64,000 bases of DNA from Phymorhynchus buccinoides (GCA_017654935.2 CM065686.1:27536591-27600590); one strand, 5' to 3'. Numbered from the stretch's first letter, positions 37,333 to 48,600 are shown. Numbers and translations are program-made. Notes: generated from the sequence alone by a model not told the origin.

Positions 37333-39246
37333 ATGGCTTCTCCGACTCCTGTGACACCAGTCTCTCAGACTATTGTCACTTCAGTCTCTTCCTCGGTTTC
37401 TACCCTCCCTCGTGATGTTCAAGGTCGTTTCGTCTCGGCCTCTTCTACCCCTTCGGGTAGTAGGGAGAAAAATTCCTCCACAGAAAAGCCTAGGAAAGAG
37501 AAATCTTCGCGTGAAAGGTCGTCTAGAAAAAAGTCGTCTGCTACGGTTCAGTTAGCAGTCTCGCCGTCTTCGGCTCGCCCTGTTCCCGAGCATTCCTCTG
37601 TCCCCGAGCGGGACTTTTCAGATCTCTCTTCTCACCCTCAGGTTGATAGCCTTTTTGAGGCGTTTTTCCACAAGTTGGACCAATCAGGCCTCGTTATTGG
37701 TCCGGCACCCCGTTCGCCGTCTTCTCGGCCTTCGGTCTGGCCCGTCATGTCTCCCCATGTGTCTGTTGTTTCCCCAGAGCATGTTCATCGTATCTGTTCC
37801 AGAAGGCCCCTTTCTACCCGGGCCGTCACTCGGACCTCCGGCCGGTGGTCCTCTCCTGCTGATTTTCCGTTTAAGTCGCTTGGAAAGCGCCTGGACCCCC
37901 AGGGACGCAGGATCCCCCTGGTTGACCCGACTTGCCAAGGCGTGGCAACCCCCACTGACGGACTGTCTCTGGGGGGTCGGGGGTCCCCTTCCTCCACCCA
38001 TTCCCGGGGGGAGGGGGACTTTGGTCCATCCGGATTTTTGTCCGAGGGCCAGTGCCGTAAGTCCGTTGAGCCCTGGAGGGACGGCACCACTTGGCGGCCC
38101 ACTGAGTGGCCGAGAGATTCCACAGGCCAGGAGGCTATCTCTCCCCGCGCTGGCACATCTTCTAAGGAAGTTTGTTCAGTGACCGGGCCCCGGGCGTCCT
38201 CACACCCCTATTTTCCTCGGGTTCGGCTGGAGCCGGCTCAAGTCGACGAGGACGCTCCGGTTGTTTGGGCTCACCATTCATCGGCGGTCCGCCGTGGTGA
38301 ACGACGGTCTCCGGTGGCACCGGTAGACCGTGCGTCCAAACACCCGTCCGCCCGTCACGGTCCGTCCGCATCCAGCGGTCGCCCGGCTGCTGGCCGCCGG
38401 TACGGTGACTCACCGCTCGGTACCCGTCGGTCTCCGGTAGCCCCGGTGTACCGTCCGGTTAACCGCCAACGGTCCCCTACCCGGGGTGGCTCCCCGGGTC
38501 GGCCGTCTCGGTCCGTCATGAGGCAACGGTCCCCCGGCCGTGTGGCTTCTGACCGCCGGCACGGGCGTTCTCCGTCCTCACGGGCTTCCCGTTCTGGCTC
38601 CGCTGTTGGCTTCTCGTCCTCTTCCAGGGACCGGGTGGATTCTTCTGATTCCTATCAGTCGGTCCACCCGAGGGGTTCTAAGCGGCATCATTCTGCCCTG
38701 GATTCGGACTCGGGCTCTGCCCTCTCCGTTTCCACCCAGCGAAGTTTGCCCGATGTGGCTCCAGACTTCTCTGCACAGAACCTATTGCGCATTTTGAAGC
38801 CCTCTTGCCCTGATGTGGCAACAGCCACCCAGAAGGCAGCCCCCTCGGCCACAGATGGCTCGGTGGGCTCCTTTAGCCGGGGAAAGGAGTTTCTCTTCTT
38901 GCAAGCCCCAGAGCTTTTGCTTCGGGCTATTGGAAGAGCGGAGTCCTGCCTCCCCACGGGCAGAACCTCTGAATCTTCCCGTCTTCTGTCGGGAAGATCT
39001 GCTAGGGTCAAGGACGACTTTTCTCTGGGCAACTTCGTGATCCCACCTTTTAGGTCGGTTCTCGGTGTCCATGGGGATTACCAGGGGACTGGGCGACGTC
39101 GATCGACCTTCAGGACGCCTATTTTCATGTCTCCATTCACCCCTCCAGGAGAAAGTTTCTCCGGTTCGTCTGGCAAGGCCAGACCTACCAGTTCAACTCA
39201 CTCCCGTTCGGTCTCTCCCTGGCCCCATGGATTTTTACCAAGGTGA
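37333..39246 (+). pseudogene. DIRS copy F ORF1 (Gag-like), C-terminus lost by deletion
   Basis: Start at ATG 37333. A Ser/Lys-rich N-terminus is followed by HVHRICSRRPLSTRAVTR, a VRLEPAQVDEDAPVVWAH segment, a basic region with RSP/RRHG repeats (about residues 330-450) and SAQNLLRILKPSCPDVA. ORF1 homology ends near 39055, where RT sequence begins in a different frame, so the last ~65 residues are RT read out of frame. The conserved C-terminal block seen in B and C is deleted. Non-functional as full Gag, although the frame is open for 637 codons. Confidence 0.8.
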
Positions 39247-40301
39247 CCAGGGAGATGGCTTCTCTGGCTCGGGCCAAAGGCCTGAGACTCAAAGTGTACC
39301 TGGACGATTGGCTGCTGCTCGCCGCCAGCCGTCCTTTATCTCTGTCTCACACTCAGCTTCTGGTGGGCCTCACCACCTCGCTGGGCTAACGCATCAACGC
39401 CAAGAAGTCGGACCTCGTTCCTTCACAGCAGTTTCGCTACCTGGGGATGAGGTTCGACACGGTCAAGTTCACCGTCTCAGCTTCGGAGGACAGACTAGCA
39501 GCTATCGCTCTCTCCGTGGCCGACCTCTCAAAAGCGAAGTCGACCACTCTGAGGCGCCTTCTCAGCCTTCTAGGCCTCATGGAGTCGGTCTCAGAACTCC
39601 TCCCTCTCGGCAGGGTGTTCAAGAGGCCCCTTCAGAGAGAAGTCAGGGCTCGTGCCCTGGACCCCTCCCTATACGACCAGGTGATCGTCCTCGGGGACTG
39701 GTTCAGGAAGGCCGTCAGTCAGTGGACGGACACGGCGTGGGTGAACAGTATGGTCCCAATCAGACGTTTGGGCACCCAGCTGTTCATCTACACGGACGCC
39801 TCCCTCAGCGGGTGGGGGGCGCATCTGGAGGCCGAGCAGATCTCGGGTTCTTGGACTGTAGGAGAGTCCGAACTCCACATCAATCTGCTGGAGTTGGAGG
39901 CCATCCGCCTCGCTCTGACCCATTTCCTCCCCGCGATTCGGGGAAGGTGGGTCACGGTGTGTGGCGACAACTCCACCAGTCTTTCTTACCTCCGTCGCCA
40001 GGGGGGCACCCGCTCCACCCCCCTGTCTCTGGCGGCCGAGACGATCTTGGGTTGGGCCGACCGCCATGGCATTGCGCTCTCGGTAGAGTTTGTCCCGGGC
40101 AAGCTCAATGTCATTGCGGACCAGCTGAGTCGGTCCAACCAGCTGAGTCGGCCCTCCCAGCATTGGTACCCGGAGCTCCTCGCTCTCGCCCGGGAAGGCC
40201 CGCTTCCGCTAGGCCTCACCGGCAAAACCCTGCTGCAGCCAAGAAGCGGCATCGGACACCCGAACGCCTCTTGGCTCAGCCTTGTCGCTTGGAGACTATA
40301 A
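39061..40301 (+). pseudogene. DIRS copy F ORF2 (RT/RNase H), stop codon and deletions
   Basis: RT from GDWATSIDLQDAYFHVS (about 39078) with an intact YLDD box (about 39297-39308), then a TAA at 39387-39389. RNase H is complete (TDASLSGWGAH, ELEA, CGDNSTS, IADQLSR). The Dam-like region is missing: the sequence goes from SRSNQ straight to the late segment SQHWYPELL. CCAGCTGAGTCGG occurs on both sides of the join (40120-40155), suggesting a deletion between or within short repeats. The fingers of RT are also gone. Confidence 0.85.
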
Positions 40302-41365
40302 GATCTGGTCTCAGGCGGCAAGGTTTCTCGTCCAGAACGGTTGACGTTCTGATGGGGTCCCGGCGCAAGTCCACCTCCGATCTGTACGATCTGCGTTGGG
40401 CCTCCTGGTTCGCCTTTTGTACCGAGCACAAGTACGATCCGCTGAGACCCTCCACGGTTCATTTCGTGGAGTTCTTGTCCTTTCTGCTTCGAACCAGGAA
40501 CCTGTCTGCTCAGACTCTTTCCGGGTACAGGGCGGCCCTCGTAAGCACCATTTCCATGGCTCTGGGGGCCGACCGCACCTCGAAACTGTCCGCCGCACCC
40601 GTCTCTCACTTTCTGGACTCGGTCCGTCTCAGAGCTCCGGCCAGGACGGTCCAAGTCCCCCAATGGGACGTGTTTTTGGTCTTGAACTTCCTCCGTGATA
40701 AATGTGAGCCTCTCTCCACCGTCAGTTTTAAGCTCCTCACGCTCAAGGTCGTTTTTCTGATCGCCTTGGCCTCAGCCAGAAGGATCAGCGGCCTTCACGC
40801 CCTTAGCGGTCTTCCACGTGATGTCGAGTTCTCGGCCGACTACTCCTCGGTTACCTTGAGCTTCCTCCCGGAGTTTAGAGCCAAAAACCAACCGGGGGAC
40901 GTTCCCTCCCCCGTCGTTGTCATCTCCAGTCTCTGCTCCGTCCTCGGCCCTGACGACGATGACCGGTTCCTCTGTCCGGTCAGGGCCCTCAGGTTATATC
41001 TCTCCAGGACTAAGCTGCTCAGGGGCGCCAGGCGCCGGCTTTTCCTGTCGATCAATCCCAGGTATCTCAAAGACATTTCGAAGATCACTGTCTCCAGGTG
41101 GATTTTAGACCTGGTCAAGCTGGCCTATTCCAAATCCCTCACGAGCCTCCCTGCTAACCCTGTCAGGGCGCATGAGCTCCGCGCCATCTCTTCCTCTCTA
41201 GCTCTGCTCAGAGGAGTGCCCTTGTCTAAAGTCATGGCGTCCGCGTTCTGGAAGTCTCGTAACACGTTTCTCCAGTTCTACCTGAGGGACATTGAGACCA
41301 GGAGCGAGAGCGACACCTTCTCCATCAGGAGGGTCGTTGTCGCGCAGGTTCCCGTTTCTCTGTGA
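40289..41365 (+). CDS. DIRS copy F tyrosine recombinase, start codon lost
   Basis: Open for 1077 nt, exactly the length in copies A and B. All catalytic residues remain: Arg in SARRISG, HELR box, Trp in AFWKS and Tyr in FYLRD. The codon at the start position is TTG (40289) where A and B have ATG, so initiation would need another codon or coupling to the ORF2 stop at 40299-40301. It is the only recombinase in the D-G array that could be functional. GTAAGT follows at 41367-41372. Confidence 0.85.
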   Translation: METIRSGLRRQGFSSRTVDVLMGSRRKSTSDLYDLRWASWFAFCTEHKYDPLRPSTVHFVEFLSFLLRTRNLSAQTLSGYRAALVSTISMALGADRTSKLSAAPVSHFLDSVRLRAPARTVQVPQWDVFLVLNFLRDKCEPLSTVSFKLLTLKVVFLIALASARRISGLHALSGLPRDVEFSADYSSVTLSFLPEFRAKNQPGDVPSPVVVISSLCSVLGPDDDDRFLCPVRALRLYLSRTKLLRGARRRLFLSINPRYLKDISKITVSRWILDLVKLAYSKSLTSLPANPVRAHELRAISSSLALLRGVPLSKVMASAFWKSRNTFLQFYLRDIETRSESDTFSIRRVVVAQVPVSL

Positions 41366-41529
41366 CGTAAGTGCCTGGATCTCCCCGGTCCCGCCCTTCC
41401 GTTCCAGTGTGGGTGTGTCTCGTGTCATGTTTTCGGGGGGTTGGGTGGCTCCGAGGAGCATCTTTTCCCCCCGTTCTCTCTCATGGCTGGTGGTGAAGCA
41501 TCACCCGCCCCCGCTGGGGCAAACTGCAA

Positions 41530-41628
41530 TTGTTTTTAGGTGTTGGTAGTGTATGGCTAGAATAGATTGATGGATTTTAATTAATATTACAATCTATCTA
41601 GCTAAATACCTACCAACACCTAAAACAA
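41530..41628 (+). repeat. ICR of DIRS copy F
   Basis: Palindromic module identical in pattern to the E ICR (TTGTTTTTAGG..GCTAAATACC..CCTAAAACAA). Preceded by CGCCCCCGCTGGGGCAAACT, shared by D, E and F. Confidence 0.85.
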
Positions 41629-41841
41629 AAAGGGTCCCTCCCTTCCTCCCTCGCTTCGGATGCTTCTCTTTTTTAAGGGAGTATCAGGAATGAGGGGAAG
41701 TCACCCCGGATGACTGGGCTACGGTACGCCATCATGGGAACTAACCCAGGGGTGTTACCAGGGCTAGTAGGCCTAGCTCCGTGGCTGACTTCGTTTCTTT
41801 ATGTGTTAAGGTTTAACCCAGGTCGGTTGGTGAGCATGCAA

Positions 41842-41940
41842 TTGTTTTTAGGTGTTGGTAGGTATTTAGCTAGATAGATTGTAATATTAATTAAAATCCA
41901 TCAATCTATTCTAGCCATACACTACCAACACCTAAAACAA
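41842..41940. repeat. F|G end-to-end junction palindrome
   Basis: Central module between the right inverted repeat of F (about 41690-41841) and the left inverted repeat of G (41941-42100). The two repeats share the variant GACTGGGCT/AGCCCAGTC not seen in E, so the whole 41690-42105 segment is a nearly perfect palindrome of about 400 bp. Confidence 0.85.
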
Positions 41941-42329
41941 TTGCATGCACACCAATTGACCTGGGTTAAACCTTAACACATAAAAGAAACGAAGTCAGCC
42001 ACGGAGCTAGGCCTACTAGCCCTGGTAACACCGCCTGGGTTAGTTCCCATGATGGCGTACCGTAGCCCAGTCATCCGGGGTGACTTCCCCTCATTCCTGA
42101 TTTCCCAGGCGCCATGCTATGACTTGGGTTTCTCCTTCTACGCAACTTTGCTGTTTCTATTCTGAGAAAAGGGGGTTTGTTCGTTCCTTTCCTTCTATCT
42201 ATTCGCTTTACGAGGCTTTCATTCTTCGATTCGGTTGATTTAGCCTCCTCTAGCTTTTCTCTTTGTGTGGTTGTTGAAATTTTAGTGGGCTAGGCCCACT
42301 TCGTTTTGTCACTGTAAACAACCATCAAA

Positions 42330-43267
42330 ATGGCGTCTCCTTCTCTAGTGACACCCGTCTCTCAGACTGTTGTCTCTTCAGTCTCTTCCTCGGTTCCTCC
42401 CCTCCCTCGTGATGGGCAAGGTCGTTTCGTGTCGGCCCCTTCTACCCCTTCGGTCAGTAGGGAGAAGAGTTCCTCCACAGAAAAACCGAGGAAAGAGAAA
42501 TCTGTGCGTGATAGGTCGTCTAGGAAAAAGTCGTCTGCTACGGTTCAGTCAGCAGTCTCTCCTGCTTCGGCTCGTTCTGTTCCCGAGCATTCGTCTGTCC
42601 CCGAGCGGGATTTTTCAGACCTCTCTTCCCACCCTCAGGTTGATAGCCTTTTTGAGGCGTTTTTTCAGAAGTTGGGCCAGTCAGGCCTTGTTATTGGTCC
42701 TTCTCCCCGTTCGCCTTCAACTCGGCCTTCGGTCTGGCCCGTTATGTCTCCTCATGTGTCGGTTGTGTCCCCAGAACATGGAGGGAGGGAAATTTTGGTC
42801 CATCCAGACAAATGTCTGAAGGCCAGTGGAGTAAGACCGTTACGCCCAGGAGGGCTGACAGCACCACACGGCGTCAGGGGTTTCCCTCCTCCACTAGCCC
42901 TCTACGGAGGGAGGGAAATTTTGGTCCATCCAGACAAATGTCTGAAGGCCAGTGGAGTAAGACCGTTACGCCCAGGAGGGCTGACAGCACCACACGGCAG
43001 GCCACTGAGTGCCAGAGAGATTCATCCAAAGGCCAGGAGGCCATCTCTCCCCGCACTGTTACACCTACAGGGTGTTCAGTGATCGGGCCCCAGGCGTCCT
43101 CTATCCACTATGTTCCTCGGGTTAGGCTGGAGCCTACCCGAGTCGACGAGGACGCTCCGGTTGTATGGACGCACCATTCTTCGGCGGACCGCCGTGGTGC
43201 CCGATGGTTACCGGAGGCCCCGGTGTACCATCCGTCCATTTGGAGTGGCTCTAGCTTCTCTTGGTGA
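42330..43267 (+). pseudogene. DIRS copy G ORF1 start fused to D-like sequence
   Basis: ATG 42330 begins MASPSLVTPVSQTVVSSVSS, closely related to F, and continues to SVVSPEH near 42779. There the sequence switches to the D-like block out of frame; the D-type reading frame continues to 43267 in another phase. The join lies at a short GGAGGGAGGG match. Not a functional Gag. Confidence 0.78.
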
Positions 43268-43611
43268 TTCTTCTGGCCAGAGACTCTTTTTGGGGCACTT
43301 TAAAGACTGTCTGGATATGAGGTTCTACACGGTCGGATTCACAGTCTCAGCCTCGGAGGACACTGTCCTCGTTTTCTCAGGTGGTGTCCGACCTCTCAGT
43401 AACGAAGTCGGTCACACTTCGCCGTCTCCTCAGACTTCTCAGTCTGATGGAGTCGGTTTCGGAGCTCCTTCCTCTGGCCAGGGTATACAAAGGCCCTTGC
43501 AGAGAGAAGTCGGAGCGTGCGCTCCTTCTTTCACGGTTGCAACCGAGAGTTGTTCAACCGTACCCTTGTTGCCTTCCTTCTGAACAAATGTTTTCGCCGT
43601 TCTTTCGAATG
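42780..43611 (+). repeat. 832-bp block duplicated from DIRS copy D
   Basis: Aligns without gaps to 27774-28605; one substitution was noticed (AGAGAAGTCGG here, AGAGAAATCGG in D). It includes part of the doubled 126-bp ORF1 unit and the displaced RT thumb fragment. Such identity implies a recent duplication or an assembly copy. Confidence 0.88.
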
Positions 43612-44905
43612 GAAGAGGACGAGAAGCCAACAGCGGAGCCAGAACGGGAAGACCGTGAGGACGGAGAACGCCCGTGCCGGCGGTCAGAAGCCACACGGCC
43701 GGGGGACCGTTGCCTCATGACGGACCGAGACGGCCGACCCGGGGAGCCACCCCGGGTAGGGGACCGTTGGCGGTTAACCGGACGGTACACCGGGGCTACC
43801 GGAGACCGACGGGTACCGAGCGGTGAGTCACCGTACCGGCGGCCAGCAGCCGGGCGACCGCTGGATGCGGACGGACCGTGACGGGCGGACGGGTGTTTGG
43901 ACGCACGGTCTACCGGTGCCACCGGAGACCGTCGTTCACCACGGCGGACCGCCGATGAATGGTGAGCCCAAACAACCGGAGCGTCCTCGTCGACTTGAGC
44001 CGGCTCCAGCCGAACCCGAGGAATATAGGGGTGTGAGGACGCCCGGGGCCCGGTCACTGAACAAACTTCCTTAGAAGATGTGCCAGCGCGGGGAGAGATA
44101 GCCTCCCGGCCTGTTGAATCTCTCGGCCACTCAGTGGGCCGCCAAGTGGTGCCGTCCCTCCAGGGCTCAACGGACTTACGGCACTGGCCCTCGGACAAAA
44201 ATCCGGATGGACCAAAGTCCCCCTCCCCCCGGGAATGGGTGGAGGAAGGGGACCCCCGACCCCCCAGAGACAGTCCGTCAGTGGGGGTTGCCACGCCTTG
44301 GCAAGTCGGGTCAACCAGGGGGATCCTGCGTCCCTGGGGGTCCATGCGCTTTCCAAGCGACTTAAACGGAAAATCCGCAGGGGAGGACCACCGTCCGGAG
44401 GTCCGAGTGACGGCCCGGGTGGAGAGGGGCCTTCTGGAACAGATACGATGAACATGCTCTGGGGAAACAACAGACACATGGGGAGACATGACGGGCCAGA
44501 CCGAAGGCCGAGTTGAAGGCGAACGGGGTGAAGGACCAATAACAAGGCCTGATTGGCTCCAACTTGTGAAAAAAACGCCTCAAAAAGGCTATCAACCTGA
44601 GGGTGGGAAGAGAGGTCTGAAAAATCCCGCTGTGGGGACAGCGAACGCTCGGGAACAGAACGAGCCGAAGCAGGAGAGACTGCTGACCGAACCGTAGCAA
44701 GACGACTTTTCGAGACGACCTAGTCACGCACCAGATTTCTCTTTCCTCGGTTTCTGTGGGAACTCTTCTCCCTACTGACGAGGGTATAGAAGGGCCGACA
44801 CGAACACGACCTTGCCCAGTCACGAGGGAGGGAGAAACGAGGAAGAGCACTGAAAGAGACAACAGCTCCGAGAGACGGGTGGTCACTAGAGAAGGAGGAC
44901 GCCAT
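43612..44905 (-). pseudogene. Inverted DIRS ORF1 (Gag-like) segment
   Basis: Reads from an ATG at 44905 (minus strand) towards 43612 and covers the ORF1 start through the GSAVGFSSSS segment of copy F (F position about 38610). The part 44489-43612 is nearly identical to F (e.g. HVHRICSRRPLSTRAVTR, KRMDPQGRR versus KRLDPQGRR). The first ~400 nt resemble G 42330-42780 but with many single-base insertions and deletions, breaking the frame. The leader (44906-45111) is also G-like. Confidence 0.8.
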
Positions 44906-45111
44906 TTTGATGGTTGGTACAGATGACAAACGAAGTTGGGCCTAGCCCACTAAATTTCAACAACCGCACAAAGAGGAAAAGCAGAGGAGGCTAAATCAAC
45001 CGAATCGAGAATGAAAGCTCGTAAAGCGAATAGTAGAAGGAAAGGACCGATTAACAAACCCCCTTTTCTCAGAATAGAAAACAGTCAAAGTTGCGTAGAA
45101 GAGAAATCCCA

Positions 45112-45611
45112 NNNNNNNNNNNNNNNNNNNNNNNNNNNNNNNNNNNNNNNNNNNNNNNNNNNNNNNNNNNNNNNNNNNNNNNNNNNNNNNNNNNNNNNNN
45201 NNNNNNNNNNNNNNNNNNNNNNNNNNNNNNNNNNNNNNNNNNNNNNNNNNNNNNNNNNNNNNNNNNNNNNNNNNNNNNNNNNNNNNNNNNNNNNNNNNNN
45301 NNNNNNNNNNNNNNNNNNNNNNNNNNNNNNNNNNNNNNNNNNNNNNNNNNNNNNNNNNNNNNNNNNNNNNNNNNNNNNNNNNNNNNNNNNNNNNNNNNNN
45401 NNNNNNNNNNNNNNNNNNNNNNNNNNNNNNNNNNNNNNNNNNNNNNNNNNNNNNNNNNNNNNNNNNNNNNNNNNNNNNNNNNNNNNNNNNNNNNNNNNNN
45501 NNNNNNNNNNNNNNNNNNNNNNNNNNNNNNNNNNNNNNNNNNNNNNNNNNNNNNNNNNNNNNNNNNNNNNNNNNNNNNNNNNNNNNNNNNNNNNNNNNNN
45601 NNNNNNNNNNN
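45112..45611. other. Assembly gap, 500 N
   Basis: A run of exactly 500 N, a usual placeholder for unknown length. Frames drawn across it are meaningless. It hides the end of the DIRS array and any flanking host or LINE sequence. Confidence 0.99.
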
Positions 45612-48600
45612 TTTCAAAGTGGCTATCAGATTTTATGGTGCAAATCGATATAGGACCAATTACGGAGACTATAACGGGCTATATAGTAATATTGTCAATA
45701 CGACCAATAGTAGGTGGCTGTTGGCATTTGGAAAGTGAAAGGTTCTCTCGCAGTCCCCTTACGCACCTTTCGATTCCGTAGGGAGCTGCGTCCCTTTGCT
45801 ACTTTCTTTTTATGTTGCTTGTGCATTGGTTTCCAACTAAGTGTTCATTGCTATGTTTTGAGTGTTGGTCAGTATGCCGTGTCAGATGGTTGAATATTTG
45901 TGCGTTTTTTAACCCATTTGGGCCTCCGACAAAAATTTTGATGGTATAAGTACCTCTTTTCGCGGGAGACGCAGGTGCAATTTTCTTTTACTTATTATGG
46001 ATGATATATGCCTATGGCATGCTCACATCTAGTGTGCCGTCCCTTACCCATTTCAGCCGAACCTATTCGTGTTGGTGAATAGGGCAGGGTAGTTAGATCT
46101 GGTTGAGGAGGTGAAGACCAGGTGAGAAGAGCAGCACCATCTCCCATGCTGGAGGTGTGCGGAACCCTGCTGCCACATTCATGGACATCAAACACCGCAG
46201 CCAGTCGGGCAACATGTCCACAGCATTATCAATGTTTACAGTGGTCTTGCCTCATAATAAAGGGATGAAACACCAAGGTCAGCCAGAGAAATATCTCATC
46301 ATTGCTTTCCATCCATTCATCAACTGCCCAAAGTTGAAAGCCACTTTCTGGTATCACCTAACAAACTCACATATATTGTTTTTCTTGCCTGGTCCGCACA
46401 TTTCAACCACGTCTGCAAGTCCACACCTGTGGCCCAAAATCAATTGAGCAATCTGCTCCATTATCCATTGTATTTGTTTCGGGTACGCATAAGACAATAC
46501 CATATTTTACGCTATGGGGTGGCACCCTCCACATTCACAAAAAACGTGAATTTGTAATCGCAATTAACCTTACAAAGGCATAGGATCTCGCACAACAACC
46601 CAAAAATGTATTTCCTTTTAGCTGTAAACCCAACGCTCTTTAATATACTACCTTCAACAAAAGTTGCTGTGGGCTGATCAGCGCTGCAACGGTCTAGGTG
46701 TTGCGGTTCAAGCCGATCTGAGCAGAAAGATGCGTTTACCGTCACTTCAACCCCATACTTTTCGCTGATAGCAGTCACTGAATGGCTGTGGTATCCAAGG
46801 CAGCTAAAAGAAGAACACTAATAGCACTATTGTCTGTAATATCGCTGAGATTGAAATGTTGCTTTATTGTGGTGTGCTTCTGCAATGCTTGGCTCTTTTA
46901 ATTATTAAGAGAGATTTCTATAGTGCGATACCTTTAAGCTCTAGACTAAATCCCTAGAAAATGTAAAACGATAAGAGCACATAACATACATGCACACAAA
47001 TCACAACACATCAAGCCCCGCGCACACCACTCAGCTCGCGAGCAAGCAAAAAACATGCAGACATAATTATAGACATTATAATCGAGGGGTAACCCTTCCA
47101 GAAACGCCCACACGTCCAAATTTCACATTTTGAGACTTTAACACAGACACACTCACGATTATATACATTTTCATGTCCATGAAGTTTAGTTTGGCATTGG
47201 CCATTATTCAATGGTGTAGAATAAGTTCAATCTCGGGCTATCAGTAAAACGGATCGTGCGTGAAAGCCCTTCTGGCATAGCAAATTGACTCCAATCCACG
47301 TTTTCACTGATCACAAGAACTGACCAGTGCTTTTTGGTCCAATTCTGGTATCCACCTTGTTGGAAAATCGCTCCGGGGTCAAATCTGGTCCAAGCACTTC
47401 ACGACTTTCTGCGTGATTTGGCTGCTGACAGAACTGACCAACAAGTGGAGGGGAGGGGGGAAGACGAAAGTAAAGGGAGAGGAGACTATATACACAGGTC
47501 CCATGACTTGGGTGTTTCCCTGTCCCTTGCATGCTCACTTACCTAAATATAGGTACCCGATTATTGTCAAAAATGTATCTCAAAAATTTGGACTGTTTGG
47601 ATATTTACTTTTTTCTCTCTGTTGTTTGTTTTCATTAGATATATCTTAAAAAGTGTTCCTGTCATAGTTGGACGAAATTGAAGTTGAAGTAAAAGGACTA
47701 TACAGAGAGTAATGGCTGGAACCCCACTAACATTTTACCTTACCTTATGGTTGCGCTTACTGTTCAAGCTGATTCACCATCGTGACACTTCAATTGCATT
47801 TATTTTAATTACCCCTATACTCAGATTGCGCCCATTGCAGTTATCATTTTTGCCAGATCAAATGGTGTTGGGAAAGATTACAGTGGATGCTTTGCATAAT
47901 TGAATTTGTTTTAAAAACATAAAGCTAACATTACTTAAAAATATCAGAAACAGACTTTAATATCTTGTTCAATTCTAATTTTATTGTCTGGTAAGTTTAG
48001 CTTATATCAATAATAATCAGTGATGATTAGAATAATAGAAAACACAATGACCGTTGGTAAAACAGCAGCATATTTCGTTTATTTTAAACCTTTTAGCCTA
48101 AAACTAGCATAACTGACGTCTTTTCCAACCTAAAACATCCCATGTCATAAACAATATAGCGTTAAAAGCGCAGGGAAAGAAAAAAGCAGTAAGATACCCG
48201 AGAAACCAGTACCTTGCCACCCCCCTAACAGACCAAAGAGGATATTTGTCGCAGGAAAGAGGAATTTTGAACGGCATCTAACCTTTCGCGCTAAACATAA
48301 TTTGAAGTAGCCAATTTCAATCCTTGCGAACATATGTCCTGGTTTAAAACTATCTTTGGTCTGGAATGTCACAACTATTCGCATAACACATTATAGGCTT
48401 TTGGTTTTTTCTCTGTCCTTTTTATTTTGGGCAGACCAGACGGTTGATGCCATTTATGATGACTTATAATGAGACTTGTAGGAAGATAATGAATCGAATT
48501 ACACGTAGCTGACCGGACAGTAAAGACCTAGTGACAACATTTGTGCCCTTGATCCCATGCTGTTATGATGAATAGACATCCATTCGATATGGGTATCAAT

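Larger units (their letters stand above)
36900..41890 (+). mobile_element. DIRS-type retrotransposon copy F, internally deleted, recombinase largely intact
   Basis: About 5.0 kb. ORF1 is open but fused to RT sequence by a deletion; ORF2 has a stop codon and lacks the Dam-like region; the recombinase frame is open over its full 1077 nt. The left inverted repeat has a GGCTATCGCGGTGGG variant absent from the right repeat, which instead matches E and G, so F looks recombinant. ICR 41530-41628, right repeat about 41690-41841. Confidence 0.87.
41890..45111 (+). mobile_element. DIRS copy G: chimeric head, D-like block and inverted segment, cut by gap
   Basis: Three blocks: an F-like left end and ORF1 start (41890-42779), an 832-bp block nearly identical to copy D (42780-43611), and an inverted F/G-like ORF1 plus leader (43612-45111) ending at the run of N. 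No RT or recombinase is present. Whether this is a real rearrangement or an assembly fault cannot be decided from the sequence. Confidence 0.75.

Noticed and set aside
41365..42330. Solo LTR or LTR-LTR junction
   Set aside because: The flanking repeats are inverted, not direct, and no TG..CA ends or protease/DDE integrase are present.
45011..45781. Open frames crossing the run of N
   Set aside because: They exist only because N codons were not counted as stops.
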